From Priapulus caudatus (taxonomy: Eukaryota > Priapulida > Priapulimorpha > Priapulimorphida > Priapulidae): DNA of 34,079 nt. Of the stretch, positions 21,482 to 32,653 are shown in pieces. Position 1 is the stretch's first letter; each line of letters opens with the position of its first letter. The notes beneath the pieces were generated by a model. It did no database searches. It was not told the DNA's origin and worked only from the letters and a program-made list of their open reading frames with translations. The position numbers and the translations under genes are program-made. Location of the stretch: NCBI RefSeq assembly GCF_000485595.1, contig NW_014578094.1:16438-50516 (forward strand). The letters are read 5' to 3'.

Positions 21482-21778
21482 ATGGTAACTTGCATAGAAG
21501 CCTTTTACACTGCCGCCAAAAAGCCTCCGCCTTGTGGAGAATATTGGCAGTTTCGACCCTGGGTTTTCTCTATTGTTAAACCACCTGGAGAAGAAATGCT
21601 CGTAAATATGTGCACCTGCTCTCATGAGCCGTCAAGCGTAAACAATAGACACTGTTCGGTGTTTCTAGTAAACGGTCGATATGTTTGCATTTCATTAGGG
21701 ACCCCCGTTCTAAAAGATTCTCATAATCATGTGAAACGCAACGTGGTGATATTTAGATGGGAACCACGTTTTTCGTAG
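21482..21778 (+). CDS. Unrecognised 98-codon open frame, second tandem copy
   Basis: Encodes the same 98 residues as 15793-16089 despite two base differences (GAG/GAA and CCG/CCA). Same uncertainty as the first copy. Confidence 0.28.
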   Translation: MVTCIEAFYTAAKKPPPCGEYWQFRPWVFSIVKPPGEEMLVNMCTCSHEPSSVNNRHCSVFLVNGRYVCISLGTPVLKDSHNHVKRNVVIFRWEPRFS

Positions 21779-21868
21779 AGCGATTTTCGCCAAGCTGGCT
21801 TCGCGGTATTATCTTTAACGATGACTAGGCAGGTATCGTCTCACCACGTGCCTGCCACAGCCAGCTCG

Positions 21869-22326
21869 TAAGTGCGTGTCCGATCTACAGCCGCCACGCA
21901 TGCGCAACGGCGTCCGACGAACACCAGCGCGTCATCGCACGCCGACACGAGCTAGCGTCTTGGGCTCTATTGGTTTTGGTCGACGAGCTTTCGCTGACAA
22001 GTCGCGACGGCTTCGCAGCTCCTGGGAGATGCGCCTGCTGTTCATTAGCGAGGTGGCCTGCGAACGCATCGGCCGGTGGCAGTCGAGCTGTGGCAGCGCG
22101 CACGTGCGCGGAGTGCATGGGCGGTTCGATTGAATGCAGCAAACGCCGTAGCTTGCCGCGCAAACGTCATTCGGTGCAGGTGGTTATGTCAGGCGGTTAC
22201 GTCGGCTGCCCGTGGGTCACTTGAGTCCTAGGCCGCCGCGGCGCAAGTCGGCAGCCGTCAGATCTTGCCGCGGGACGTGTGCGAAGAGACCGCGAATGTG
22301 ACACGTTCGATCGCTGCAAGTTCGCA
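21869..22326 (+). promoter_or_regulatory. CpG-rich region, second tandem copy (putative promoter)
   Basis: Nearly identical to 16180-16637; one visible difference is C to G in GAATCCAGC at 16446. It precedes the second copy of the signal-peptide exon. Confidence 0.42.
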
Positions 22327-22378
22327 ATGCGCATCGGCCTCGGCTACACGCTGGCAGCGCTCGTCTACTGTGTGATCG
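22327..22378 (+). CDS. Putative first coding exon of a GABA-B-like receptor, second tandem copy
   Basis: Reads MRIGLGYTLAALVYCVI and ends in phase 1 at G|GTAGG. The only protein change from 16638-16689 is Leu2 to Arg, which gives the signal peptide a basic N-terminus. This copy is nearer to exon 29825 (intron about 7.4 kb) and is the likelier partner if both copies are real. Both could serve as alternative starts. Confidence 0.5.
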
Positions 22379-23074
22379 GTAGGTTGACTAACTTTTTCAA
22401 CTTATTCTCTTTCACTCTTTCACTCTTTCACTCTTTCACTCTTTCACTCTTTCACTCTTTCAGTTCTCTTTCTCTTCCTCTGCCTCTTTTTCACTTTCTC
22501 ACTCTCTCCCTTTCTCACTTCACTTTTCCACACACCGGCGTTAGGCGCGAACTGAACGTTATCTGCGATTCGTCGTAGTGATGCGATCGCTATAGTTTAA
22601 TTAGTGAATACGATAACTTACAACATAGTCATTAACAAATTTGGTTCTATTACTGTAGTTAACTTGCACATTTACACTTCGCGTTAATGTCTTTGTGATG
22701 TTATATGCATTTATTAATTTATGGTTTTATATTACGTAAACGTCGCGTAGGCACGTATACGTATATATACAGTGATAATACATTTTAGTATACGAATTTG
22801 GAAGATATTGCAGTATTTTGGTGGCGATCATGTAATAACCTGGTCTGTACGACTAAAGCGTGAGCCTTGGTGTCTTTTAATATTTAATGTGATGACGGAT
22901 TAAAGCTATGCTGTCTAGATCTATGCCTAATTTTACCACTCTACCCGGAGCCCTAGCTTACTTTAATACCAAATGCAATCCTACGCCTAGCCCTAGCAAT
23001 TATTATACAACTCTAATCCTAAGGTCAGCCATAATTTTAACCACTGACCGTAACGCGTCGATCAAAGCTTAACG

Positions 23075-23345
23075 CCGTAACCCAACCCTAACCTTAAACC
23101 ATAACTCGAACATAACGGCAACATCACGCTTAACCCAAACATTTAACCTAATCCTTGTGAAATTAAACCACCACTTCCAAATTAAACACAATTCTAACCC
23201 TAACATAATTCCATAATTAATAACCCAAATACAAACCCTAAAAACACGTTCCTGACACCAAGTTCCACCCTAACAACAACTAAACCTAAACCCAAATACG
23301 TGGCCGAAAACCTCACCCTACTCGAAAGCCATCAAAACCGTGAAA
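23075..23345. repeat. Degenerate telomere-like array, second tandem copy
   Basis: Counterpart of 17381-17640, with many one-base indels relative to it. Confidence 0.6.
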
Positions 23346-25213
23346 CATCCACACGAATTCCTGCAAAGGATGTACATACGCATGAAAATAAACTGTAAGT
23401 CTCACTTTAATAAAATGAGAATAATATATGGATATATATATATCGCGTGCATAGGACGTGCGTCGCGTGCGCGCCGCAGTGTACTAATGGTGTATGTATA
23501 ATCATATTATAATCATGTACTCAGTATGTATGTGGTAGCTTTCATTAACCTTCATTGTACATAATGCGCTACGCGCTGGCTGTAATTTAATATCAGTATG
23601 AAAATGCGATATTATTCACGGAACAGCTACTGGATAGGTTGCAGTGTAATTCTAATTTTATAAGCGATTGTATCTCATGATATGAATGTGCCATAGGTGG
23701 ATTTATCTGTTCAAAATATCTTCTATGCCTTTCTGAGGCAAATTCACGTTACATTCATATACTATCGTAGTCATAGCTCTGAAAAAGTGTTTGGTTGCGC
23801 TATTATATCGTCACCTTACATCATATATTCTACATTATACCAAAGCTCATCTGTTAAATCCAAAAATAAATGCCTAGAGTGAATTTATTTCCCTAAGAAA
23901 TCGTCGTCAAATTATTATGATCAAGGTTCACGGTCGCGTTCGCGTTCGCCCAGTGCATGAACGCCACAGGTCGTGTTCTTGCGTTACGATGAAGCAGGTG
24001 CATATGAAAATGTTTGTAAGTAACATATCTATCGAGGTGTAAATTAATGACCCTGAATCATAAAACAGCCAACGCCTCGCTAAGTGGCCTAGCAACACTA
24101 CTTGACTTTGATGTATTCCGGAATCACTGATCTGTGCCGACTGAGCTAGCACGGCCGACATGGATGATCATTACCACACCTAGCGTTGGCTTGTCATAAG
24201 ATGCACGATGAGCAAACACGATAACTTCATGGCGAGACAGCGTTTTTTTGTCACGATTACCAAGTTCTAAACTGTTACCTGCATATGGTGGGCATTAGAT
24301 TTGGCGACACCAGCACTTTGCGTTGCTACGAATATGTCGACATGAATCGTCGATGTAATTCTACTGCTTAGCTCGGCTCACACGTGCTTCGCAGTTCCGG
24401 CCTGCTCCTGCTGGTTCGGATAAGAGAACTTTTGAGACGAGCTAGTGCGTATCTGATTCCAAGAAATCTTATAACCGTTTTGACCGCAATCACACGAAGC
24501 AACAGACAATAGATTATTAACGTGCCTAGCCCTGTTTTCGCCGGCAATTTATCGACTGTGTACTTGGGCCGTTGCGGCCTGCAACACAATGCCCAACGGA
24601 TAAACCGCAGCGTTTCTTTCCCTGTGTTTTTCTTTATCGATATACGTCTTCATCGCGCCATATTATCTGTCGATAAGGGCGTTCGAGTTGTATCTGTCAT
24701 GACACCCGTTTCAATCCATACCACTCGTCTTGTAATAATTAACATAATGTTCACCGTTTACGAAGACAGCTGCGAACTGTCGGGTCTAACGATTCGTCAT
24801 TCCTATCGTCTTCATCTATAGCCTATTGAGACTTCCTTGCGAGCCCGTGACGTGTCGAGCCATCGCCGCAACTGATGGATGGCTCACCGCCGTGAGAACG
24901 TCGCTGTCTAGTATATTCATGACCGACCTCGTAAACAGCCGTAGACGCTTTTCGTCCACTTACTGTCCACATGCCCATCGTCGCACGTTGTCGCCCCCCG
25001 CGAGCAGCCTGCGACATAATGTGTGTAGCGTATTCATTTTCGAGCGCATAGGCGCTGCGTACGCCATTCTAATGAGCTTTCCCACGGGAAGAAGCAAACC
25101 TGCGGACGAACCGCGATGTTTTTAGCGGATATCCGGCGGCAGTTTTAATGCTTAGAAATTGTTGTCTGTGATCCAAACTATTTCGTCGCCTTTCAAAAAC
25201 GGATTCAAATAGG

Positions 25214-25930
25214 CCCTGGGGCCCGTTTCAGAAACCAAATTAGTCTTAAACATTAACCTTAACATTAACTTTTTCTCTTAGAGCGTTGACAGAAACTTCG
25301 TAAACAGCCAGAAATAAAAATTCTGCTAACTTTCTCTTAACTTACAGAGATCCTAGACCTCCTTTAACTTAATCATACAGATGAAAATACACATTTAGAC
25401 TAAGATTAACAATTTATGATCTTATTATTTTATATTAATGAGTAATATCATGTGTTTTTTCTTAAAAAACACCCGTCAAAAAAATTAATATCTACCGATC
25501 GTGAAGCCAAAACAAAAGCTGTCAAAACATTTACAAATGGCGTATGGCCATTCTGTTCTCGTATTTTAAATCTTGTTGCACTGACCCACGACTTTCGCGT
25601 CTCGTGTTACAGTGTGAGATTTGTCGTGTTGTGCAGAATAAATTCAAGACCGTGTCGTTTTTCATCAAAATATTATTTATATGTCGTTAGGCCATCATAA
25701 TATGCATAAATTCTGTGAGATGTACAATAAATGTGTATGAATTTGAAAATTGTGATCGCATTCTCATCGCATCAGCAGCCTTGTGATGGAAGTCCTGTTT
25801 ATGCATAAGTTTTCACTTAAGTTAAGTTTAGTTCGATAGGTTTGCTGTCACGCTATTAACTTTTCTCTTAACATTAACATTAGTCTTAAATTATCGTACT
25901 TTACGAAGTTTCTGACAACGGGCCCCTGGG
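25214..25930. mobile_element. Non-autonomous inverted-repeat DNA transposon, about 717 bp
   Basis: The left end CCCTGGGGCCCGTTTCAGAA (TTGTCAG in the truncated copy) mirrors the right end, whose reverse complement reads CCCAGGGGCCCGTTGTCAGA. Internal inverted similarity continues with TTAGTCTTAA...TTCTCTTAA and ACTTCGTAAAGT. It encodes nothing recognisable. Target-site duplication is not clear. The superfamily is not assigned from sequence alone. Confidence 0.75.
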
Positions 25931-26033
25931 CTGGGCTGCATTACGGCTGCATCCCCCTGCGAGTTGGACTTGATGCCACTGTGTTCATTAGCAGAGTAGG
26001 CGAGTGCCTGCATAAAACATCCGAACATCATGA

Positions 26034-26179
26034 CTCTGTGTGTGTGCTGGGTCGTTTGTGGTGTGTGGGTGGCTGTGTGTGTGTGTGGTGTGTGTTGCGC
26101 GCGCGGCGTGCGTGCGTCGTGCGTGCGGCGTGTGTGTGAATGTGTATGGGTGTGTGTGTGTGTGTTGCTGTGTGTGTGG

Positions 26180-26211
<32 letters not shown>

Positions 26212-26275
26212 TGCGTTCGTGCGTGCGCCGCGCGCGTGTGTGTGTTGTGTGTGGTGTGTGTGTGGTATGTGTGTG
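26034..26275. repeat. (TG)n / (CGTG)n microsatellite
   Basis: Long alternating TG and CG tract on the plus strand. The 84-129 codon frames over it on both strands are repeat products. Confidence 0.97.
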
Positions 26276-26425
26276 CTCATTCACTCTTTCGTAGTATACC
26301 ACCTGACGCAACGGGGACAGTAAATACTATTGGCAAAGACATGAGTAATATATATGCTAATCAAGTAAGTTGTTTTATAACGAAAGCTACTAACAATGAT
26401 TATTTGCTATTCTGATGAGATAAGC

Positions 26426-26432
26426 CTATATA

Positions 26433-26475
<43 letters not shown>
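26426..26475. repeat. (TA)n microsatellite
   Basis: About 50 bp of TA with a few substitutions. Confidence 0.95.
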
Positions 26476-26477
<2 letters not shown>

Positions 26478-27253
26478 CATATATATACTAGTAAGTAAAA
26501 TCAAATACGAGACAGATTACAATGTAGCTGCATTCTGTATGAGGCACGTAGTTTTTCTTCTAAGATGTAATTATCTGTGTGTGTTGCCTGCTATATAACT
26601 GCCCCCTTGTTCTGAATGTTGCAAGTACACATTTTGATACTATGGCGGAGTGGCGTACGTGGTGATAACGGTGACCATCCATCAAATGCTGCGCTCATGA
26701 ATCCAAGCATATACAGAGATAGCTCGTCACGTGATGCGAGACTAGACACTTAAAGCACCAGACAACTATAAATACCAAACAGTGCAGAATAAGGTGATTT
26801 ATGTGCAGGTGCGGAAAGAAGAACACATTCTTGGTCGCCGATCAAGATTCTCCAGATCAAATCACCACTGAATATATGTAAATCATCTTGCGTCGGTTTC
26901 TCGCACTGCAATATTAGTAAGATCATTTATTGCGCCAGCCCCTGGTTACAAACAAAACGTTGCTGTCGCTTGTGTGCACGCTACAACATTGGGGCGGAAG
27001 TAATCTATAGTTAGTATCACAAACACCGCCGTGCGACCGCCTTCGAGTAATGTATAATGCGGCATAATTCCTCGATATGATCGCCCACGCATAACTATCA
27101 TATCAACAACAACAAGAGCAACAACAAAAACACAATAATGATAAACACTAACCTTGTATCACGCCTATTTTTGCACAGCTAGTCGCTACACGTAACCTTG
27201 CCAGCAGGTGCGTACCACCGTAACTAATATCAGCAACGCCTAGCTCAAACATA
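26476..27253. other. No gene recognised
   Basis: Single-copy sequence with an ACAACAACAA-type tract at 27100-27130. No convincing open frame, RNA gene or repeat was found. Confidence 0.6.
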
Positions 27254-27843
27254 AGCCTCGTTCACACGAGACCTCGTATTTCTGAAATACCGGATTTGCG
27301 AAATACCGTATCTGAGACAAATACGCGCGCGAGCGTTCACACGCTGATTCGCGGCTCCAGAAATACGGTATTTGCGAGCTGCGAGCTGCTTTAAATAATC
27401 AAGCGAACAATGCGAATAAACAATGCAATGCGCACCAACTGCCGGATAAAATACGTAGACTGCGTCCGCGCCGACAGTTCCACTCGCGTTACACTAGAAC
27501 TGTCCGACGCGCGGACCAGTCTATAAAATACGCGGCTTCAGAAATCCGGTATTTAGCGTTCACACGATAAAATGCGCGAAAATGCGATAAACGCGAAAAA
27601 CGCGAAAAACGCGAAAAACGCGATAAGATACGAGGAAATGCGCGGTCCAAGAAATCCGGTATTTATCAAGCACGGCAAATTATTCGGGGTCTGGGAAGCC
27701 TCGTATTTACATGAAGTACCGGATCTGTTTAGATACCGTATTTCTTGGGCCTCGTATTTTGCCTCGTGTGAACGCTAAATACCGGATTTCTTGCTACGTG
27801 TGAACGCTAAATACCGGATTTCTTGCTACGTGTGAACGCGGCT
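27254..27843. mobile_element. MITE-like element, 590 bp, built of CGTATTTC/AAATACCG repeats
   Basis: Left end AGCCTCGTTCACACG, right end CGTGTGAACGCGGCT, a near-perfect terminal inverted repeat. The interior is a web of direct and inverted copies of AAATACCGGATTTC and GTTCACACG. A 32-bp tandem pair occurs at about 27775-27838 and GCGAAAAAC units at 27590-27620. The 68-codon frame inside is a repeat product. The target duplication is unclear, so the superfamily is left open. Confidence 0.8.
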
Positions 27844-29680
27844 GATGTCTCGTCCCCTAGATTCTCTGATGAAAGCTCTAAAAATTATTGTCTCTAAATA
27901 AATTTTATCGAATGTATTCATGAATGAAGAAGATGGAAACTGTCGCCGACACGCTTATAGCTATTAGGGATTCACTAATTATCACATTCTCTTCATTGCT
28001 TGTATGTTTTTGTAGAAAGCCAAACCTGTCGAGCTGTGGCTAGGTTTAAATACGGTGCTCTGTTGTGTATACTTTCTAGATCGCTGGAGTAAACGCCCGA
28101 TACAAAATGTTGACTGCAGAGCGCAGTGAAGCACGTACTACGGAATTGGTCTAACGAATTAACTGCGGCCCAAGAAAGTAATCCTGTTATTATGAATAAC
28201 GATAGGAACTACCTAACTACAACATAATTAAAGATATAAAAAATGAACTCAACCACACAATTCAATTCAAACCACAAATTCAAAAATTCAAAAATTTCGA
28301 ACCATTACCGAGCTAATTACACGTAAATTCGGCTACGAGTCATACACTAAAAGCTCATGACTCGTAATTGAATCGTTCATGTTTAAGTAATTATCACTGT
28401 GCATTTGTAACTGGGTGCATGGGTATACAACCTCCCCCCCCCCAACAACAAACAACCTCTGTTGAACCTGACGACATATGGAAATTTTGAGTGACTTTCC
28501 ACACAAACTCCAGATGAATTCACTGCCATGGTTCCTAAATCCATTTAGGCCATTTAGGTTTGTTTGAGAGCTTCGTACAGAAACGTTAAGCCTCGCCACA
28601 CAACCATGAGTAATTTTTAATGCCTACCCTTTCCGGTTCTCGCTCCTATCACGCACTGCAGTTTCAGGTGACCCTAGATCTACATCACAATTTTGCAAAA
28701 ACCTGCTGGTCATTCGGTTTTGTCTTTTTGTTTAGTGAAAGTCTAAACTCGTCACTCCAGTCTAATCATAACAAAGGTTGTTCCATTAGGTTGAGAGTTT
28801 GTTCCCTAAAGATAGGGTCGAGTTAAAATAGTATACGATATATAATTTATAAAACGATCATAAGTAAGTAAAAGCACTAGCTTTAGCTTTTATTTATTCT
28901 TGATAAGATATATATCAAGAGCGTAAGCCTTCTTAATACGCTCTTGTATATATCAATATGAGACGTATATAACTCACGTGTTTATTAAAAATATTTAGTC
29001 AACATTATGTAAGAATAAATGTGGGAATAGCAAATGTGCGATGATTAGTTTTATTTGAGCATTGCCTCAAATACTCTGTAACAATATGATCATCGCAATG
29101 CAATTCGGGCAATAGCACATTCTGGGGACACGCCGACTGAAGTACTTTAACACTGCGTCTTAGTGGAGCAGTGTCGAATAACATATACGAGCATAGTCAG
29201 ACTAGGTAATACAATAACAGACGTATGTCTTTCGGCTACCGAATAATGCCATTATTTAGCTTTAAAACGCTACTCTAGGAAGTATTTGCCTCTCCAACAA
29301 GGCACGTCAGCGCGACGGCTGTACTGAGCTTCGCATGTCAATCGATGACGCCGGAAGCATTACACGCAGATTTATTTTGATCATACGAACGAGCGGCGCG
29401 AATGGTAAAACCCCGGTAAATAGTGCTCCACAATGTGCGCACTTCTCCTGATGAAAAATCACATAGCATGCAGGCGATTAGAACCATATTCGTCGAGATG
29501 CTTCGGTGATGACCTTAGTCGAGACACGCGAGTGTTCGATGCCTAAAATCGTTGCCTAAATAAATAAATAAAAAAAGATGATCGATCGATTTTGTTACAA
29601 AATCAATTCGACACGTGCAACTCTATTAATAGGCTACTCATTAGTGTTTACTCAATTGGACTATATACCACAACAGTACA
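27844..29680. other. No gene recognised; one mini-element and a poly-C run
   Basis: AT-rich sequence with a C-run at 28434-28443 and AAATTCAAAAATTC direct repeats near 28265-28300. Short open frames on both strands show no domain. The palindromic mini-element at 28915 is listed separately. Confidence 0.6.
28915..28947. mobile_element. Palindromic mini-element, short copy
   Basis: TCAAGAGCGTAAGCC then TTCTTAATACGCTCTTGT. The loop side of the left arm is deleted. ATATA flanks both sides. Confidence 0.7.
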
Positions 29681-29682
29681 AC

Positions 29683-29741
<59 letters not shown>
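29681..29741. repeat. (CA)n microsatellite
   Basis: Nearly pure CA run about 80 bp before the receptor exon at 29825. Confidence 0.98.
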
Positions 29742-29745
<4 letters not shown>

Positions 29746-29824
29746 ACGCAATAGTTACCGACATGTAAACCGTGGCTGTTTTTTGCGTCGTTTTGCGCGA
29801 CTTTGTTATGTTCACCTATTTCAG

Positions 29825-30063
29825 CTGGAGAAATACCACAGGACGATGAGGAATGTATGTTCATCACGCCCATCAATAATAGCACACTGACGCCATGCGA
29901 TCCGACGAAGATCCCGATATACATTGGTGGCCTACTGGCGCTAACGGGCGATTCCCCGTCACCAGGAATGGTTCCCGCCGTACAAGTGGCCCTTAGCGAC
30001 ATGAATAATCACCTGAGTCTACTGACTAAGCACGAGGTGCGCGTTATCTACGGTGACACTGAG
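29825..30063 (+). CDS. GABA-B-receptor-like N-terminal ligand-binding domain exon
   Basis: The exon lies between acceptor CACCTATTTCAG and donor GAG|GTGAGT; it needs one base from the previous exon (phase 1) and ends in phase 0. After a short acidic lead (GEIPQDDEEC) it reads KIPIYIGGLLALTGDSPSPG, then MVPAVQVALSDMNNH, then HEVRVIYGDTE. This is the standard opening of the ANF-type Venus flytrap domain in GABA-B receptors (IYIGGLFPLTG...G..PA..LA...VN...L.GY.L.L...D). NNS is a possible glycosylation site. The signal-peptide exon at 22327 or 16638 fits its phase. Later exons of this gene are probably beyond the window; the long open frame past the donor is intron read-through. Confidence 0.87.
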
Positions 30064-30938
30064 GTGAGTGAGCACGCCACATATGATATATATATATATA
30101 ATAATATATATATTTGTATTATATATATATATATAGAGGGTTCCGAGACTTGCACTAAAATAGCAATATTACCCACAATCCTGTGCCGTCGGCCATACCG
30201 GTTCGAAAAAGGGCGAACATGTGTTGCGTGTAATCTGCCGATCTGCACAATCAACCGATTTTACATTGGCTATAGTGTTATTATTGCAATAGATATTAGC
30301 AGTAAGTGGATTCCGATTTTGCAGACAGGTTCATCAGCTGGTTTTGGTGTGCTAGAGTTCGAGATGATTGTGCAGACCCGGTTAATATGCGCCGGTTTTA
30401 CAGGGTGTTGCAAGCAGGTTAATTATCAGCGTAGGTTGTGTTAATTGTTATAGAGTTCGATGAGATTGCGCAGGCCCGGTTTTGCAAGCAGGTTTATCAT
30501 CGTGGGTTTTAGGCACATGCACTTGGAACTTATATCAATAAAAAAAAGGATTAGAGAGTTATTCTTTTATTCATGTTGTTTGTGCACAGGGCGGGCGTGC
30601 GGTGTACTTGTGTGTTGCAGATGAGCATTTGACCGGCATTTACGGGTAATTATCGGCAATAATAAGCGACATAGAGTAGAGAAACATTAAGACTTTGGTA
30701 GTAAATATATTTCGTGTTTAATTCGCCTCACATTAAAGTGTGGCTCACTCTGATACCGATTGCTGCAGTTGACAACACCGCAGGAGAGCGGCGTTGTGAT
30801 GCATTTGCTTAATAGGCGAATAAAATGAGCAGAGGTGCGTTGCTCAATGTACTTGTACAGTGCCTGAACTGCATGCTTCTGTCACCAACATGACCGGTGG
30901 CGTTGCATTGTGGGTAATTTGAAAATTCGCGGAACCTT
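30064..30938. other. Intron-like sequence with a diverged tandem pair
   Basis: TA tracts at 30086-30135. Two related units at about 30340-30425 and 30452-30505 share GAGTTCGA..GATTG.GCAG.CCCGGTT and GCAAGCAGGTT. No further receptor exon was recognised. Confidence 0.5.
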
Positions 30939-31057
30939 CTATATATATGTACTAGCGGGATACCCGGCGTTGCCCGGGGAAATCAGTGGCGTTACTCAGC
31001 TGGTGACCGCTTAGTTGAAAGGAAAATACCCCCAAAAATCCAACTAACTATCTATCC

Positions 31058-31455
31058 ATGCATCCATCCATGCATCCATGCATCCATCCATCCCATTCCA
31101 TGCCATCCCATCCCATCGCACCGCATCCCATCCCATATCCCATCCCATCCCATTCCATCTCATCACATTCAGTGCCATGCCATACCATGCTATGCCATAC
31201 CATGCCATGCCATGCCATGCCATCCCATCCCATCCCATCGCACCGCATCCCATCCCATATCCCATCCCATCCCATGCCATCCCATGCCATCCCATGCCAT
31301 CCCATGCCATCCCATGCCATCCCATGCCATCCCATCCCATCGCACCGCATCCTCTCCCATATCCCATCCCATGCCATCCCATGCCATCCCATGCCATCCC
31401 ATGCCATCCCATGCCATCCCATGCCATCCCATGCCATGCCATCCCATCCCATCTC
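31058..31455. repeat. (CCATC/CCATG)n pentanucleotide array, about 400 bp
   Basis: Array of CATCC, CATGC and CATCG pentamers with higher-order 10-bp (CATCCCATGC) units and a repeated variant block holding CGCACCGCATCC. Since five is not a multiple of three, all frames on both strands stay open, giving spurious HPMPSHAIP-type proteins. Confidence 0.97.
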
Positions 31456-31793
31456 AGGGGCGTGTACAGGGTTAGGGTTAGGGGGGTCTAACCGTAACCC
31501 AAACTTGCGAGCAAGCGAAGGGAGGGTATGGGGGCCCTCCCTCAGAAATCTTTTGAAATTATACCCCCTTAGATGCGTTTTCTGCGCGAGCAGGGGCGGT
31601 GGGGGGGGGGTCCGGACCCCCTGGAGGCTTGGCGGAGGTTATGTTTTCACCGGCGTGTGTTTGAGTGTTGGTTTGTGGGTTTGTGTTCGCTCGCTGTTCG
31701 GCTGATTGGCCCGCCACCGCCGCCGCCTCCGCGCCGGAACAGCCTGTATCATACAGGTTAAGCCTAACTGAAAAAGTTATGGACGGATTGTCA

Positions 31794-31996
31794 TAAAATT
31801 TTCAGGATACGTCAGAAATGGGCTAACTTACAATTGGTGAGATATTGGTGGTGATCCGGATCCAATTAATTAATTAACTAATTAATTAATTAATAAAATT
31901 TCCAGGATAGGTCAGAAATGGGGTAACTTAGAATTGATTACATTTTTGTGGTGATCCGGATCCAATTAATTAATTAATTAATTAATTAATTAATAA
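31794..31996. repeat. 100-bp tandem pair ending in (AATT)n
   Basis: Two units each run from ATAAAATTTTCAGGATACGT-like text through GGTGATCCGGATCC to an AATTAATT run. Confidence 0.85.
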
Positions 31997-32653
31997 AAAA
32001 TTTTACATTGAGAGAATTCAGCTGCCTTGGCGGAGGTCTGTGCTCTCCGAGTGCTCTAGTTTATGAATGTTTAACTTTTTAACTTTTTAAAATTTTTGGT
32101 TTTACCAGAACCACCTCACAGACGTGCTGATTGTGAAAATATCTTTAGTTTTCCTCTAGGCGGCGGAGTTCTCTAGTTATGCGCGAACACACAAATTCGG
32201 CTGAACAACTTTATATATATAGATATGTTGTTTCTGAACATCGCCATGCACAGCGCGCGTGGTGGTGTGAGTATTAGTTAAACACTGTTCTGTGCATCCT
32301 GCCATAAACGAAAAGGTGGGGGGTGTTAGTGATCAATAATGGGCGCTTTAAGGTTTGCTTTTGCTTTTTTGGATCTTATACTTTTGTCTCTCAGTAGATT
32401 CCCTTTTCGGTGACGCTTCACAGAAGATCACATGACGTTTTCACTTCATGCTATACTATCTTCACCCTCTTTCTCTATTACTCCCTCTCTTCCTCTTCCT
32501 CTCCCTCTCCTTTCTCTCTCCTGCCACATCTTACCAGCCTCCCTTTCCCCATTAACTCCCCTTCCGCTTCTTGTACACATTTGTTTCCACTACTTCCGGA
32601 AAAACTACAAAGTTGGCATTGCACACTTGCATGTCAAAAACTATCATATATGT

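Larger units (their letters stand above)
19804..25583. repeat. 5.7-kb tandem duplication, unit 2
   Basis: Direct repeat of 14088-19803. Its right flank (23031-25583) is about 90 bp longer than the matching part of unit 1 through scattered small insertions, while the left flank is slightly shorter. The right end continues smoothly into the rest of the transposon at 25584-25930, so this unit has the natural right border. Confidence 0.9.
30939..32225. mobile_element. Compound dispersed repeat, about 1.3 kb, class unassigned
   Basis: Bounded by ATATATATGTACTAGCGGGA (followed by TACCCGGCGTTGCCCGGG) and TTTATATATATAGATA. Internal text such as GCCTTGGCGGAGGTCTGTGC and GAAAAAGTTATGGACGGATT is of the kind seen in repeats of many invertebrate genomes, by recollection. 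It contains a 400-bp CATCC array, a GT-rich G-run near 31600 and a 100-bp tandem pair. No reverse transcriptase or transposase is visible, so it would be non-autonomous. Confidence 0.5.

Noticed and set aside
26295-26364. Splice-like segment reading IPPDATGTVNTIGKDMSNIY before GTAAGT
   Set aside because: Its 70-bp length would break the phase between the signal-peptide exon and exon 29825, and it resembles no receptor segment.
30064-30444. Extension of the 29825 frame for another 127 codons
   Set aside because: Begins at a consensus GTGAGT donor and runs through TA repeats; intron read-through.
31044-31705. Long open frames of Met-Gly-Trp-His or His-Pro-Met-Pro-Ser repeats on both strands
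   Set aside because: Translation of a pentanucleotide array; all frames are open on both strands because the repeat lacks stop codons.
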